From Bradyrhizobium sp. Tv2a-2 (GTDB lineage Bacteria; Pseudomonadota; Alphaproteobacteria; Rhizobiales; Xanthobacteraceae), in assembly GCF_000472425.1 (NCBI RefSeq), contig NZ_AXAI01000004.1:124001-188000 (forward strand): a stretch of 64,000 nucleotides of DNA, written 5' to 3'. Within the stretch, counting starts at the first letter, position 1. The number at the start of each line of letters is the position of its first letter. The notes below the pieces were generated by a model, which worked only from the letters and a program-made list of their open reading frames with translations, did not search any database and was not told the DNA's origin. This document shows positions 8,233 through 16,538 of this stretch, in pieces. A program made the translations under genes and the position numbers.

Positions 8233-9615
8233 ATGGACTCGCGTCCGACAATACGACCCAATGCCCAGCCCAGTTCGATCCGCACGATCGTGGCGGCCAG
8301 CGCCATCGGCACGACCATCGAGTGGTACGATTTCCTGATCTACGCCACCGCGGCCTCGCTCGTTCTCAACAAGCTGTTTTTCCCGACCGAGGACCCGCTG
8401 GTTGGAAAGCTCATTTCGATCAGCACCATCGGCGTCGGCTTTTTCGCCCGGCCGATCGGAGCCGTCGTGCTGAGCCACTTCGGCGACCGCCTGGGCCGCA
8501 AGGCGCCATTGATCCTGACGCTGGTGAGCATGGGCATCGCGACCACGCTGATCGGCCTGCTTCCCACCTATGCGAGCATCGGCATTGCAGCTCCGATCCT
8601 GCTGGTCGCGTGCCGCCTGGTGCAGGGAATAGCAGTCGGCGGGGAATGGGGCGGCGCCGTGCTGATCGCCACCGAACATTCGCCAGCCGACAAGCGAGGC
8701 TTCTATGGAAGCCTGGTTCAAATCGGCTTTCCGCTGGGCATGAGCCTTGGCACGGCGTCGTTTTTTGCCCTGGCCTATCTCGACGACAAGCAGTTCATGT
8801 CGTGGGGCTGGAGGATTCCGTTCGTGGCAAGTGCCGCACTGGTGGCGATAGGAACTTTCATCAGGCTGCGGATCGACGAAACTCCTGACTTCAAGCGTGT
8901 CGTGCGCGAAGGCAAGGTTGCGCGCATGCCGGTTCTGGAGACCGTACGACGTCATCCGAAAGACCTTCTGATCGGGCTCGGCGCGCGCATCACCGAGATT
9001 TCTTGGATCTACGTGCTGACCATCTTCGGACTGAGTTACGCCGTCACCACCCTCGCCCTTCCCCGCAGCCTGGTTCTCGGAGCCATCGCGCTCGGCGCAG
9101 CGGTGGAGCTGATTACCATCCCCCTGTTCGGATGGCTTTCGGATCACGTCGGCAGGCGCCCGATATATCTTCTCGGATGCATCGCCGCGATCCTGCTTTC
9201 ATTCCCGATCTTCTGGGCGCTCGCCACACGCGATCCAGTCGTGGTGGTGCTGGCATTCGTGATCGGCATGTCGGTCGGTCACGGCATCATGTACGGCGTC
9301 CAGGCGAGCTTCCTCAGCGAAATGTTTCCTTCCAATTTGCGCTATAGCGGCGCCTCACTCGGATACCAGCTCGCCGCCCCCATCGGAGGCGGACTGGTTC
9401 CGCTGGCAGCCGCCGCGGTCGTCGGATTGACCGGCGGCGCAACCTGGCCGGTCTCGCTCCTGATGATCCTGATCGCATCGATGACCGTGCTGGCCGTGAT
9501 GGCTGCGCGGGAAACGGCCCCTCGACTGGCGAGCCTCCGGCCGACATTCACGCTTGCGCCCGAGGCGCAGGTCTCCAGGGGGCCTGCTCCCGGGCTCGCG
9601 ACGCAGGGCGAATAA
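8233..9615 (+). CDS. MFS transporter, metabolite:H+ symporter (MHS) type
   Basis: 460 residues starting at the ATG at 8233, with ggaggt five bases upstream; longer frames lack a ribosome site. About 12 membrane segments. Family marks: TTIEWYDFLIYATAASLV at the first helix, GDRLGRKAPL in loop 2-3, VQGIAVGGEWGGAVL in helix 5 and SDHVGRRPIYLLG in loop 8-9. This pattern fits the ShiA/KgtP/ProP group, proton symporters for organic acids, shikimate or osmolytes in the inner membrane. The substrate cannot be told. It is not in an operon with a catabolic gene. Confidence 0.9.
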   Translation: MDSRPTIRPNAQPSSIRTIVAASAIGTTIEWYDFLIYATAASLVLNKLFFPTEDPLVGKLISISTIGVGFFARPIGAVVLSHFGDRLGRKAPLILTLVSMGIATTLIGLLPTYASIGIAAPILLVACRLVQGIAVGGEWGGAVLIATEHSPADKRGFYGSLVQIGFPLGMSLGTASFFALAYLDDKQFMSWGWRIPFVASAALVAIGTFIRLRIDETPDFKRVVREGKVARMPVLETVRRHPKDLLIGLGARITEISWIYVLTIFGLSYAVTTLALPRSLVLGAIALGAAVELITIPLFGWLSDHVGRRPIYLLGCIAAILLSFPIFWALATRDPVVVVLAFVIGMSVGHGIMYGVQASFLSEMFPSNLRYSGASLGYQLAAPIGGGLVPLAAAAVVGLTGGATWPVSLLMILIASMTVLAVMAARETAPRLASLRPTFTLAPEAQVSRGPAPGLATQGE

Positions 9616-9998
9616 AGGAATAAGCGTCGCGCGATCATCCGCAGCAATCCAATCTCGCAGAGTCCTGCGAACGCGCCAAGCGTTGGCAATCGCTACGCGG
9701 TCCTCATCTCTCTCGTCTTGATTGAGCTTACCCTCGACCTCATCGATCACGATGTCGATGAAACGGCGATCCTCTCCCGAACGAGAAATGCGCGCAGAAA
9801 GCGCGACGCATTAAGGTCAAAAGCCATGACCCATGTGCCTTCTCCTCGTCATAGTTGAAAATCGCATCGTTGCCATTTTGACACAGGAATTCGAGCCGCA
9901 GCAGGTTAGCCTGAGTTCGGAATTGCAGGAATCGCTCCTGACGATAGGGAGCGCATCTGTCGATCCGGCAGGGGGAACAAGGGGATGGAGAAAGTGAA
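9616..9998. other. Intergenic, porin upstream region
   Basis: 383 bases without a convincing gene. The last 60 bases carry purine-rich gggggaacaaggggatggag, the ribosome site region of the porin at 9999. Confidence 0.4.
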
Positions 9999-10769
9999 AT
10001 GAAGAAAGTTCTTTTGACCACCATTGGCTTCGTGGCACTGGGCATTGCCGCCCCCGCTTCGGCAGCCGATCTGGCTGCGAAGCCGTATGTCAAGGCACCG
10101 CCGCCGGTTGCCGCGATTTACGACTGGACGGGCTTCTATATCGGCATCAACGGCGGCGGCGGTTCCGCGCACACTTGCTGGGATCTGATTACAGATGCCT
10201 TTGGCGATCTGCCGGGGGCGGAAGGTTGCCACAATGCAACCGGCGGCACGGTCGGTGGCCAGATCGGCTATCGCTGGCAGACAGGCGGCGTGGTGTGGGG
10301 CGTTGAAGGCCAGGGCAACTGGGCCGATTTCAAAGGCAGCAATACCAGCATTCTCTTCGCACCCGACTTCAACCAGTCGAAGCTCGATGCGTTCGGGTTG
10401 ATCACAGGTCAGGTCGGCTACGCCTGGAACAACGCGCTGTTCTACATCAAGGGCGGCGCCGCCGTCGTCGGCAACCGATATGGCGCGTTCAGTGGAGTCA
10501 CCGGCGGATTGCTGGCCTCGGCCGACGAAACGCGCTGGGGCGGCACGGTCGGTGCAGGATTCGAGTATGGGTTCACGCCGAACTGGTCAATCGGTGTCGA
10601 GTACGACCATCTGTTCATGGGTAGCCACAACCTCAGTCTGTCGGATTCGACCGGGGCGTTCTTCGAGACCGAACACATCAGCCAGAACGTCGATATCGGC
10701 CTGGTCCGCCTGAACTACCGCTTTGGTGGCTTCGGCGGCCTCGGCGCACCGGTCGCCGCCCGCTACTGA
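9999..10769 (+). CDS. Outer-membrane beta-barrel protein, Omp25/31 type
   Basis: 256 residues. Signal peptide MKKVLLTTIGFVALGIAAPASAAD, linker LAAKPYVKAPPPVAAIY, then DWTGFYIGINGGGG, the classic Bradyrhizobium porin-family N-terminus. Strand repeats such as GGTVGGQIGYRWQ and GGTVGAGFEYGFTPNWS follow. One Cys pair (HTCWDLI, EGCHNATGG) sits in the first extracellular loop and may form a disulfide. It ends AARY, a terminal aromatic. A purine-rich ribosome site precedes the ATG. Confidence 0.92.
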   Translation: MKKVLLTTIGFVALGIAAPASAADLAAKPYVKAPPPVAAIYDWTGFYIGINGGGGSAHTCWDLITDAFGDLPGAEGCHNATGGTVGGQIGYRWQTGGVVWGVEGQGNWADFKGSNTSILFAPDFNQSKLDAFGLITGQVGYAWNNALFYIKGGAAVVGNRYGAFSGVTGGLLASADETRWGGTVGAGFEYGFTPNWSIGVEYDHLFMGSHNLSLSDSTGAFFETEHISQNVDIGLVRLNYRFGGFGGLGAPVAARY

Positions 10770-10823
10770 GCGGCTTCGGTCTCGAGCTGACGCGGGACCG
10801 CTGGGCCAAATCATCGAAAACGT

Positions 10824-10870
10824 GATCCGCCGTTCGGCAAGCGAGCGGCGGATCGCGGCGTTTTCGTTTT
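10824..10870 (+). terminator. Hairpin terminator-like element after the porin
   Basis: Arms gatccgccg and cggcggatc around a 13-base loop, followed by gcggcgttttcgtttt. It lies 54 bases after the porin stop. Confidence 0.6.
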
Positions 10871-11009
10871 ACCAGTATCTCCCTCGGTGCGACAACGCCC
10901 TGCCCCCGATAGGGCGGGTTCCCCAGCCCAGTTGAGATCAAGATTCCTCCGCTTTTGGACCCCGATATCAGGCTAATGGTCCGCAAGACAATCAAGCGGA
11001 GCCTTCCCA

Positions 11010-11774
11010 ATGCCGACGGAAAACGGTTTTGAGCCGGACGATCCCTTGCCTCGCTTCCTCTCTGGTCAGGCTTATGAACTGGAACCGCGGGGCATGTCGC
11101 CAATGCTGAAGGCGAGCATGCTGGTCTCCGCGGTGGCGGTGAGCGGCATCGCGATTGCGCTATCGCTGGGAAACCCGTTGAAGGTCTTTACCGGCGCCGC
11201 GGCTTCGCTGATCGACAACACCGCCGTTGGCGATGGCGCCAATCAATCGACCCCGACAACTCCGACCATCGCTCAGGCTCGGCCTGATCAATCGCCCGCT
11301 GATACCAAGCAGTCCACCCCGACGACAGACAGTGCGCAAACGCCCGACGGAACTGCTGCCGCCCCAGGGCCGACCGCGCAAACTCAGGCGGGAGATAGCG
11401 AGCCATCATCTGGAGCCCTGCTCGAGCAATTCCAGGCATGGGCAGCCAAAGAAGATACACGGGCAGAGGTTGAACCTGCGCAGCCCGTGCTAGATACTCC
11501 AACACCGGTTGAGCCTGCGCAGCCCGTGCAGGATGCTCCAGCACGGGTTGCGGAAAATACCCCCACTGCTGCACGGCCCGTGCGAACGCACCGAAGGGGC
11601 AGGTCCGCTCAAAATGCGCGGGCAGAGATCCGGCACATTCAGCGGCCCCGGGCAAGGGTGCAGCGGGCGCAAAATGCGGGGGTCGGATCTGGACAGGATT
11701 ACCGACCACAGGACCAGCCGCCGCAAAATGCCCTGGCACCCTCGTTCCTGCAAAGCCTTGGCTTGCGCCAGTAG
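11010..11774 (+). CDS. Hypothetical single-pass membrane protein, Pro/Ala/Gln-rich
   Basis: 254 residues. A short charged N-terminus is followed by one membrane segment (SMLVSAVAVSGIAIALSLG, about 35-55) and a long low-complexity tail rich in Pro, Thr, Ala and Gln, with a 13-residue repeat (VEPAQPVLDTPTP / VEPAQPVQDAPAR) that is a 39-bp DNA repeat near 11471-11548. The C-terminus is basic (RTHRRGRSAQ). Topology suggests a disordered periplasmic extension; no family function known. Confidence 0.75.
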   Translation: MPTENGFEPDDPLPRFLSGQAYELEPRGMSPMLKASMLVSAVAVSGIAIALSLGNPLKVFTGAAASLIDNTAVGDGANQSTPTTPTIAQARPDQSPADTKQSTPTTDSAQTPDGTAAAPGPTAQTQAGDSEPSSGALLEQFQAWAAKEDTRAEVEPAQPVLDTPTPVEPAQPVQDAPARVAENTPTAARPVRTHRRGRSAQNARAEIRHIQRPRARVQRAQNAGVGSGQDYRPQDQPPQNALAPSFLQSLGLRQ

Positions 11775-11938
11775 ACCACGCCTTCAAGGCTTGCCTGGAC
11801 GCGTATGGGAGCAGCCGTCACGTCTGCATCAACGTTGATAGCGGTTGAAAAGCCGGCCTTAGGTCAGTGCGCCTGCATTTTCCGACTCGCCAAGCCGATG
11901 TCCATTCCGGGGCGGGGAGGAGAACTCTCGGGTTCAAC

Positions 11939-12199
11939 ATGCAGTTCAGTCGCGTGGTCACGCCTGTCAAAGACATTGAGATATGGAGTGCGAGCAGCAG
12001 CGGCTTTTCTTTTGTGATCAGCCATGAGAGCCGCAGCGGTCCCGGCCTCCACGGAAATCCGGGCTTTGTAGTCTCGTGGCGTCCGGCCCATCAAAACAGG
12101 TCTGCCATCAAGATCGGCGGTTCACCCTTCAAGACGCTTGTCGAGGCCGAACGAGCATGTGCAATCGTCCTGGAGCACTTGACGACGCCCTTGGGCTAG
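11939..12199 (+). CDS. Conserved small hypothetical protein
   Basis: 86 residues from MQFSRVVTPVKDIEIW. A compact soluble domain with FSFVISHESRSGPGLHG and AIKIGGSPFKTLVEAERAC; no signal peptide. I recognise it only as a rhizobial hypothetical. A ggggaggag motif lies about 15 bases upstream, somewhat far. An earlier in-frame ATG at 11867 gives a non-conserved Arg-rich extension and was not chosen. Confidence 0.65.
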   Translation: MQFSRVVTPVKDIEIWSASSSGFSFVISHESRSGPGLHGNPGFVVSWRPAHQNRSAIKIGGSPFKTLVEAERACAIVLEHLTTPLG

Positions 12200-12277
12200 A
12201 GCCGAAAGAATAGTCCGCGCGTGAACCGATTTTCCTGTCAGGCGCGTTCACCAAATACTCTGTGTTTGAGGATTATC

Positions 12278-12299
12278 AGATGCGCGCTGGCGCGCATCT
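12278..12299. repeat. Short perfect hairpin
   Basis: agatgcgcgc / gcgcgcatct with a two-base tg loop. Function unknown; it lies in the gap after the 86-residue gene. Confidence 0.6.
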
Positions 12300-12337
12300 C
12301 TACGGGTGAAGCGCCCGACCGTCGGTAGCGGGGGGCC

Positions 12338-12381
12338 TTCATCCTTGGAGACGGCGGTAAGGCGCCTCCTCAGGATGAGGG
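12338..12381. repeat. Palindromic repeat, tcatcctt...aggatga type
   Basis: Arms ttcatccttggagacg and cctcctcaggatgagg around ggcggtaaggcg. From memory this module is widely dispersed in Bradyrhizobium intergenic DNA; only one copy is seen in this window. Confidence 0.6.
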
Positions 12382-12440
12382 TGGAAGGGTGCCTCTTCGC
12401 TCTTCCGAGGTCGCTCTTCGCCTCGACGACCAACGCGACG

Positions 12441-12692
12441 CTAGCTCACATGCCTGAGGCGGAACGCACCGGCAACCATGTCGGAATCATCCAGCGTGTA
12501 CGGCCCATGATCCCAGCGCATCGCGAGATGCTTGATCTCGTCGAAGTTCAAAAGCCACGGCCGGCCCTTTCGCAGAATCGAGGCGTGACGCCGCTGATCG
12601 GGCGGCAGGATCATGGCCCTCGCCACGGCCGAATGCAGTGTCATCGGACCGTGATCTTCAAGAATGACGAACTCTTCTGGGTCTAACGCCAT
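12441..12692 (-). CDS. Small conserved hypothetical protein
   Basis: 83 residues from MALDPEEFVILEDHGPMTLH; gcgaggg lies nine bases before this ATG, so it is preferred to the ATG at 12701. Soluble, with SAVARAMILPPDQRRHASI and RKGRPWLLNFDEIKHLAMRW. No domain known to me. Confidence 0.65.
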   Translation of the reverse strand: MALDPEEFVILEDHGPMTLHSAVARAMILPPDQRRHASILRKGRPWLLNFDEIKHLAMRWDHGPYTLDDSDMVAGAFRLRHVS

Positions 12693-12918
12693 AACGAACA
12701 CCCTCGCTTTGTGCCGAGACAGAATCGGCGAAAAAGCCCCCAGGCGCCCGGACAGAAGGCTGCGTTAGCAGTGGTTAACGTTTGCTTAAGTCCGCGATTT
12801 TGCGGAGCGCAGCACACCGCATCAACAACAAGATGTGCTTAGGACAGTGCTGCTGCGTTTTTCGAATCAGCATGAGGTGATGAATTGCCATCATTATTTG
12901 GTGCTGTCGGAGTTCGTT

Positions 12919-13065
12919 ATGGTCGTTCGAATTTCCTTTGGACTTTTGATTGCGACGAGCCTGGCTTTGACCGCCTATTTCGGCGCGACCGCCTGGCGCC
13001 TCTCCAGTGATCTGCAGAATGACGGCGGATGGACACCGCGGTTCAGGATGGTCAATGCCCCATGA
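12919..13065 (+). CDS. Small membrane protein, first gene of an overlapping pair
   Basis: 48 residues: MVVRISFGLLIATSLALTAY then FGATAWRLSSDLQNDGGW. A single hydrophobic N-terminal segment (anchor or uncleaved signal). Its stop overlaps the start of the next gene as ATGA, so the two are likely translationally coupled. No family recognised. Confidence 0.5.
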   Translation: MVVRISFGLLIATSLALTAYFGATAWRLSSDLQNDGGWTPRFRMVNAP

Positions 13066-13196
13066 TCCGCGGGCTCGGGAATGCCATCATCGCCGTTGTG
13101 GCTGCCTCACTGCTCGACAAGTACGTCTATGATGGTCACTACACCGATGCCGCGCTGGCGATGCTGAAGCAAATTCGGCACTCGTTCGGGCTATGA
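13062..13196 (+). CDS. 44-residue membrane-associated protein, coupled to the upstream gene
   Basis: MIRGLGNAIIAVVAASLLDK then YVYDGHYTDAALAMLKQI. One hydrophobic segment followed by an amphipathic helix. Its ATG shares bases with the TGA of the gene at 12919, which argues that both are real despite their size. Function unknown. Confidence 0.5.
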   Translation: MIRGLGNAIIAVVAASLLDKYVYDGHYTDAALAMLKQIRHSFGL

Positions 13197-13373
13197 GGAT
13201 GCCTAAGGCTCGATACGACATTCGTCGGTGATCGAAGGAGACTGTCGTCCTGCCCAAAGACTGATGCGGCAACGTCGCCGCCGGTCCCATTTTCGGACTC
13301 AAATTCGCCTCCGACTCAATCGAGGCTCGTCGATGCGACTGGGCCTGTGGCTTGAGTTTTTGGGGGCTTATTA

Positions 13374-13712
13374 ATGAGTAGCGAAAATCGGTCGCACGAC
13401 AGGCAACCGCTTGTTGTGCCGTTCCGTGATGCCGACCGTGTCAAACGCACGCGCAAATCACACCACTGTGATCACGAATTCCACGATGTCCTGGCATCGC
13501 CGCTGAGCGAGGATTCAGCCCTGTCAGACGACGAATCACGCCAGCGCAGCGTCGACAACATCCTTGCGCTGCTCAAGGCCAATGCCGAGCTCCGCGCACT
13601 GGCCGTGAAGCTGTCGGAGATCCTCGCCGCGCGCGGCCTGGGGCATGGAAGTGGCCTTGATCAGGCCGTGAAAGTCGCGGTTTCCCACACGGGGAGTTCG
13701 CGGCAGAGCTAA
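13374..13712 (+). CDS. Hypothetical protein
   Basis: 112 residues. A His/Arg-rich N-terminal half (KRTRKSHHCDHEFHDVL) precedes a helical C-terminal half (RQRSVDNILALLKANAELR then ALAVKLSEILAARG). The C-terminal helix could mediate self-association. Nothing similar is recognised. Confidence 0.55.
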   Translation: MSSENRSHDRQPLVVPFRDADRVKRTRKSHHCDHEFHDVLASPLSEDSALSDDESRQRSVDNILALLKANAELRALAVKLSEILAARGLGHGSGLDQAVKVAVSHTGSSRQS

Positions 13713-13887
13713 GGTGCGGCGCGTGCGCAACACTCCGGGCAAATTCGCGAGGACGCGGCGTATAGCGCTTCCGAATAAGCCACACCTGCCGCATTCTGGA
13801 CCAATTCGGACGTTCATGCTTGCAGCGCAACGGATGGGAGCTACGGCAGGACACTGCCTGTTCCTGCTAATTCGAAGGAGAGATTCC

Positions 13888-14079
13888 GTGGTGAAAGTTC
13901 TGATCGCAACGGGTGCTATGCTCGCCCTGGTGACTGCTGCTTCTGCAGCCGACCTGCCCCGCCCGCAGCCCGTTCCCGCCTATCCCGTGGCCCCGGTCGG
14001 CAAGATGCCGATTGGCAAGTCGCCGGTCGGCAAGGGGCCGATTGGCAAGGCGCCGGGGCCGGTCGTCGGCAGGTACTGA
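13888..14079 (+). CDS. Small secreted protein with IGK repeats
   Basis: 63 residues from a GTG at 13888 with gaaggagag six bases upstream. Signal peptide VKVLIATGAMLALVTAASAAD, then LPRPQPVPAYPVAPV, like the proline linker that follows the signal peptide in the porins of this window, then GKMPIGKSPVGKGPIGKAPG, a repeated (I/V)GK(x)P motif, and a terminal VGRY. It resembles a porin export region with the barrel replaced by a short basic repeat. Function unknown. Confidence 0.65.
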   Translation: MVKVLIATGAMLALVTAASAADLPRPQPVPAYPVAPVGKMPIGKSPVGKGPIGKAPGPVVGRY

Positions 14080-14153
14080 CCCGGATTGACTGGGGACTCT
14101 GTCGCTGGCCGAACTCGGCCAGCGACACATTTGGAATTGCAGATGGAGCAAGC

Positions 14154-14804
14154 ATGGCGAACAAACTGAGCAGCTTGGCGCTGTGCTTGCTCGTGGGACT
14201 TTGTGTGGCACCTGTGACTGCCATCCAGCCCGCCGCTGCCAATGATAGCGTTGCATCCCGCGCGGTCGACGCGAAGGCGCTCGCTTCTGCTGACACGTCG
14301 GGCGAGGCCGCGAAAGCGGCGACCCGAAAGCCGGGGTCGACATCCGCAAAAGGCCCTTACTATGTCGACTTCAGGGCGCGCACAGCCGCGAGCTGGGGTC
14401 ACGCCTTCGTCTGGTATGGCAAGACCAGCGAACGGGCGGTCGACGTCGCGGGCCTCACGCCGGCGGGCGATACCACGTCCTATATCGTCGGCTACTTCAC
14501 CTGGGTGCCATCCGAGACCGGCGCGAGCTATGGCGACCTCGACCCGCAATATCTGACCGCGCACTACAAGGTCTATCTGAACGAGGCCGACGCCAAGCGG
14601 GTGTTCGCCTATATCAAGAAATTGCAAGCGAGTTCGCCGGTGTGGAACGCTGAGACCACCAATTGCAACGGCTTCATCGGCCAAATCGCCGAGTTTATGG
14701 GATTGAAGACGCCCTCCCGCTGGATCCGCCCCGAGGGGTATGTCAACGAGCTCAAGGCCCTCAACAGCGGCCGGCAGATCGTGCGGCTGTCGGAGCAGCA
14801 GTAA
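14154..14804 (+). CDS. Secreted protein with putative permuted NlpC/P60-like fold
   Basis: 216 residues with a signal peptide (LALCLLVGLCVAPVTA) and a low-complexity linker to about residue 65. The domain has ASWGHAFVWYGK (His) before TTNCNGFIGQIAEFMG (Cys), the His-then-Cys order of circularly permuted NlpC/P60 papain-like proteins. If active it would be a periplasmic Cys peptidase or acyltransferase acting on cell-wall or lipid substrates. Family placement is inference from this motif pair; the rest of the sequence is unfamiliar. Confidence 0.65.
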   Translation: MANKLSSLALCLLVGLCVAPVTAIQPAAANDSVASRAVDAKALASADTSGEAAKAATRKPGSTSAKGPYYVDFRARTAASWGHAFVWYGKTSERAVDVAGLTPAGDTTSYIVGYFTWVPSETGASYGDLDPQYLTAHYKVYLNEADAKRVFAYIKKLQASSPVWNAETTNCNGFIGQIAEFMGLKTPSRWIRPEGYVNELKALNSGRQIVRLSEQQ

Positions 14805-14817
14805 GAGCGATCCGCAA

Positions 14818-14844
14818 GGTGGGTCACGCCTTCGGCGAACCCAC
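14818..14844 (+). terminator. Hairpin after the 14154 gene
   Basis: ggtgggt / acccacc arms around cacgccttcggcg, 14 bases after the stop; no T tract, so Rho-independent action is uncertain. Confidence 0.5.
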
Positions 14845-14865
14845 CCCGTTCGCGTCGATGCCTAA

Positions 14866-14966
14866 ATCATGATCCGGAAAAGTGTGTAGCGGTTTTCCGA
14901 AAAGATCATGCTCAATCAAAGACCTAAAGCGCGATGACGATTCAACCAAATCTCATCGCGCTTTAG
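14866..14966 (+). repeat. Dispersed repeat, family C
   Basis: Starts catgatccggaaaagtgtg, contains gcggttttccgaaaagatca and ends in the inverted repeat aaagcgcgatga...tcatcgcgctttag. The same module occurs in reverse orientation at 32802-32905. Confidence 0.85.
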
Positions 14967-14991
14967 CTGTCCGCCAGCTCACGCCGCTTTG

Positions 14992-15261
14992 TTACGCTGC
15001 CTTGGCCTTGGGCTCGGCCTCAGAGCCTTCCATCGCACGCATATAGAGATCGAGAAGACTATCGCGCTCGTCGCGCTCGTCCTGGTCCTGCTTGCGCAGC
15101 TTGATGATCTCCTTGAGGATTTTTACGTCGAAGCCTTCGGCCTTGGCCTCCAAGAAGACCTCCTTTTTCGATTCGTTCAGCTCCTGCAGCTCAGCATCGA
15201 GCTGCTCGACCCGCTCCACGAATGAACGAATACGTCCGCCCGGAATGGTGATGTCAGACAT
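14992..15261 (-). CDS. gapR: GapR-family DNA-binding protein (DUF2312)
   Basis: 89 residues from MSDITIPGGRIRSFVERVEQ. The whole protein is the DUF2312/UPF0335 fold: an N-terminal coiled coil (VEQLDAELQELNESKKEVFL) followed by EAKAEGFDVKILKEIIKLRK. GapR of Caulobacter binds overtwisted AT-rich DNA ahead of replication forks and stimulates topoisomerases; it is nearly universal in alphaproteobacteria. The tail GSEAEPKAKAA is disordered. Start chosen at the second ATG, which gives the conserved N-terminus. Confidence 0.88.
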   Translation of the reverse strand: MSDITIPGGRIRSFVERVEQLDAELQELNESKKEVFLEAKAEGFDVKILKEIIKLRKQDQDERDERDSLLDLYMRAMEGSEAEPKAKAA

Positions 15262-15364
15262 GGTCACTCTCTGTTTGATGGGACGCGGAAAAATGGACGC
15301 AAACAGGTGACGAATGTATTAACCGAGGCCGAGCAGTAAAACGCATCGACCCCGGGAACACGCC

Positions 15365-15565
15365 ATGACCGATTTCAGCCTCTTGTCCACATCCGAGCTC
15401 GCCGACCGAATCGCCATCCTGCGCGACAACATCCGCCAGATCACCGAGCAGGCCGCATCGCAGTCAGGGGCCGCGGACGAAGATCGAAACGCCGAGCGCT
15501 TGGCGCGGTCCAACGATGAGCTGGAAAGCCTGCTCAAGGAGCAGGAGCGTCGCCTGCGCGGATGA
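15365..15565 (+). CDS. Small coiled-coil hypothetical protein
   Basis: 66 residues: MTDFSLLSTSELADRIAILR, NIRQITEQAASQSG, ERLARSNDELESLLKEQERR. Almost wholly helical and charged, so a small coiled coil is likely. It is divergent from gapR with about 100 bases between the starts. No family function known. Confidence 0.65.
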   Translation: MTDFSLLSTSELADRIAILRDNIRQITEQAASQSGAADEDRNAERLARSNDELESLLKEQERRLRG

Positions 15566-15574
15566 TGCCGCCGC

Positions 15575-16375
15575 CTAACCGCCCCCGTCGATCTGCTTGC
15601 CCATGATCGCGATCGACCGCTGATAGACGGTTGCCGCATTCCAGGCTTCGATCGCCGCAAAGTTCGGCTCGCCCGGCTGGTAGCCTGCGCCCGCACGCCA
15701 GCCATGGGCCTTCAGGAAGTTGGCGGTCGAGGACAGCGCGCCGGACGAGGATTCGAGATTGCCGACGCCGTATTCCAGCATCGTCTTGGGCAGGAACTGC
15801 GTCTGGCCAATCTCGCCATGCATGGAGCCGCGCTGGCTTCCCGACAACGTTCCGCGATCGATCAGCTTCAGTGCGGCGTAGAGCTGGTCGGTGAAATATT
15901 CCGGCCGCCGACAGTCATAGGCAAGGGTCGCGATCGACGACAGCATGTTCTGATTGCCGCGCTGGCTGCCAAATCCCGTCTCCATGCCCCAGATCGCGAT
16001 CAGCGGCCCTGCCGGCACGCCGTAGCGCTGCTCGATTGACGCAAACAGCGCCGCGTTTTTCTGCCTCATGCTGCGGCCACGCGCCACGATCGCAGCCGCT
16101 CCGCGCTTGACCATGAACTGATCGAGCGACAACTTGAAACTACGCAGGCTGCGGTCTGCGGCAATGGTTGCGCTTGCGTAATTGGTCTGCTGGAGCGCGG
16201 CGATGCCCGCACCGCCGACGCCCTTGGCCTGCGCCTCCGCGGCAAATTCCCGCTTCCAGGCCTCAAAGCCGCCAGGCCCGTTGCCACATTGTGCGGCCCG
16301 CGCGTCCGGTGCGAGACCCGCCAGCACCGTCCAGGCGGTCAACGTCGCGATCGCAAGCTCTCTGCGCTTGATCAT
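15575..16375 (-). CDS. Lytic murein transglycosylase, MltB-like (SLT_2)
   Basis: 266 residues with a signal peptide (ELAIATLTAWTVLAGLAPDARA). SLT_2 marks are FEAWKREFAAEAQAKGVGGA, PLIAIWGMETGFGSQRG with catalytic Glu about 132, and EIGQTQFLPKTMLEYGVG. It cleaves peptidoglycan between MurNAc and GlcNAc to form 1,6-anhydro ends. It is shorter than the usual protein with a C-terminal peptidoglycan-binding domain, which is absent here. It ends 9 bases from the converging gene at 15365. Confidence 0.9.
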   Translation of the reverse strand: MIKRRELAIATLTAWTVLAGLAPDARAAQCGNGPGGFEAWKREFAAEAQAKGVGGAGIAALQQTNYASATIAADRSLRSFKLSLDQFMVKRGAAAIVARGRSMRQKNAALFASIEQRYGVPAGPLIAIWGMETGFGSQRGNQNMLSSIATLAYDCRRPEYFTDQLYAALKLIDRGTLSGSQRGSMHGEIGQTQFLPKTMLEYGVGNLESSSGALSSTANFLKAHGWRAGAGYQPGEPNFAAIEAWNAATVYQRSIAIMGKQIDGGG

Positions 16376-16538
16376 TCAAAAAACTCCCTGTCGGCACGCG
16401 GGCCGGCCAATATCGGCCCATTCTATCACGGCGATCGCAGGATCGCAGGCCGGAATGGCGCCAGCATTGACAACCGACCTTCAGCGCGTGGAAATGTCCC
16501 GGCCGCAAGAGCGCGGGCGCAGAACGAGCAGGGCAACG

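Noticed and set aside
8065..9147. 360-residue minus-strand frame over the MFS gene
   Set aside because: Shadow of the transporter; low-complexity Arg/Asp/Gln composition and no ribosome site.
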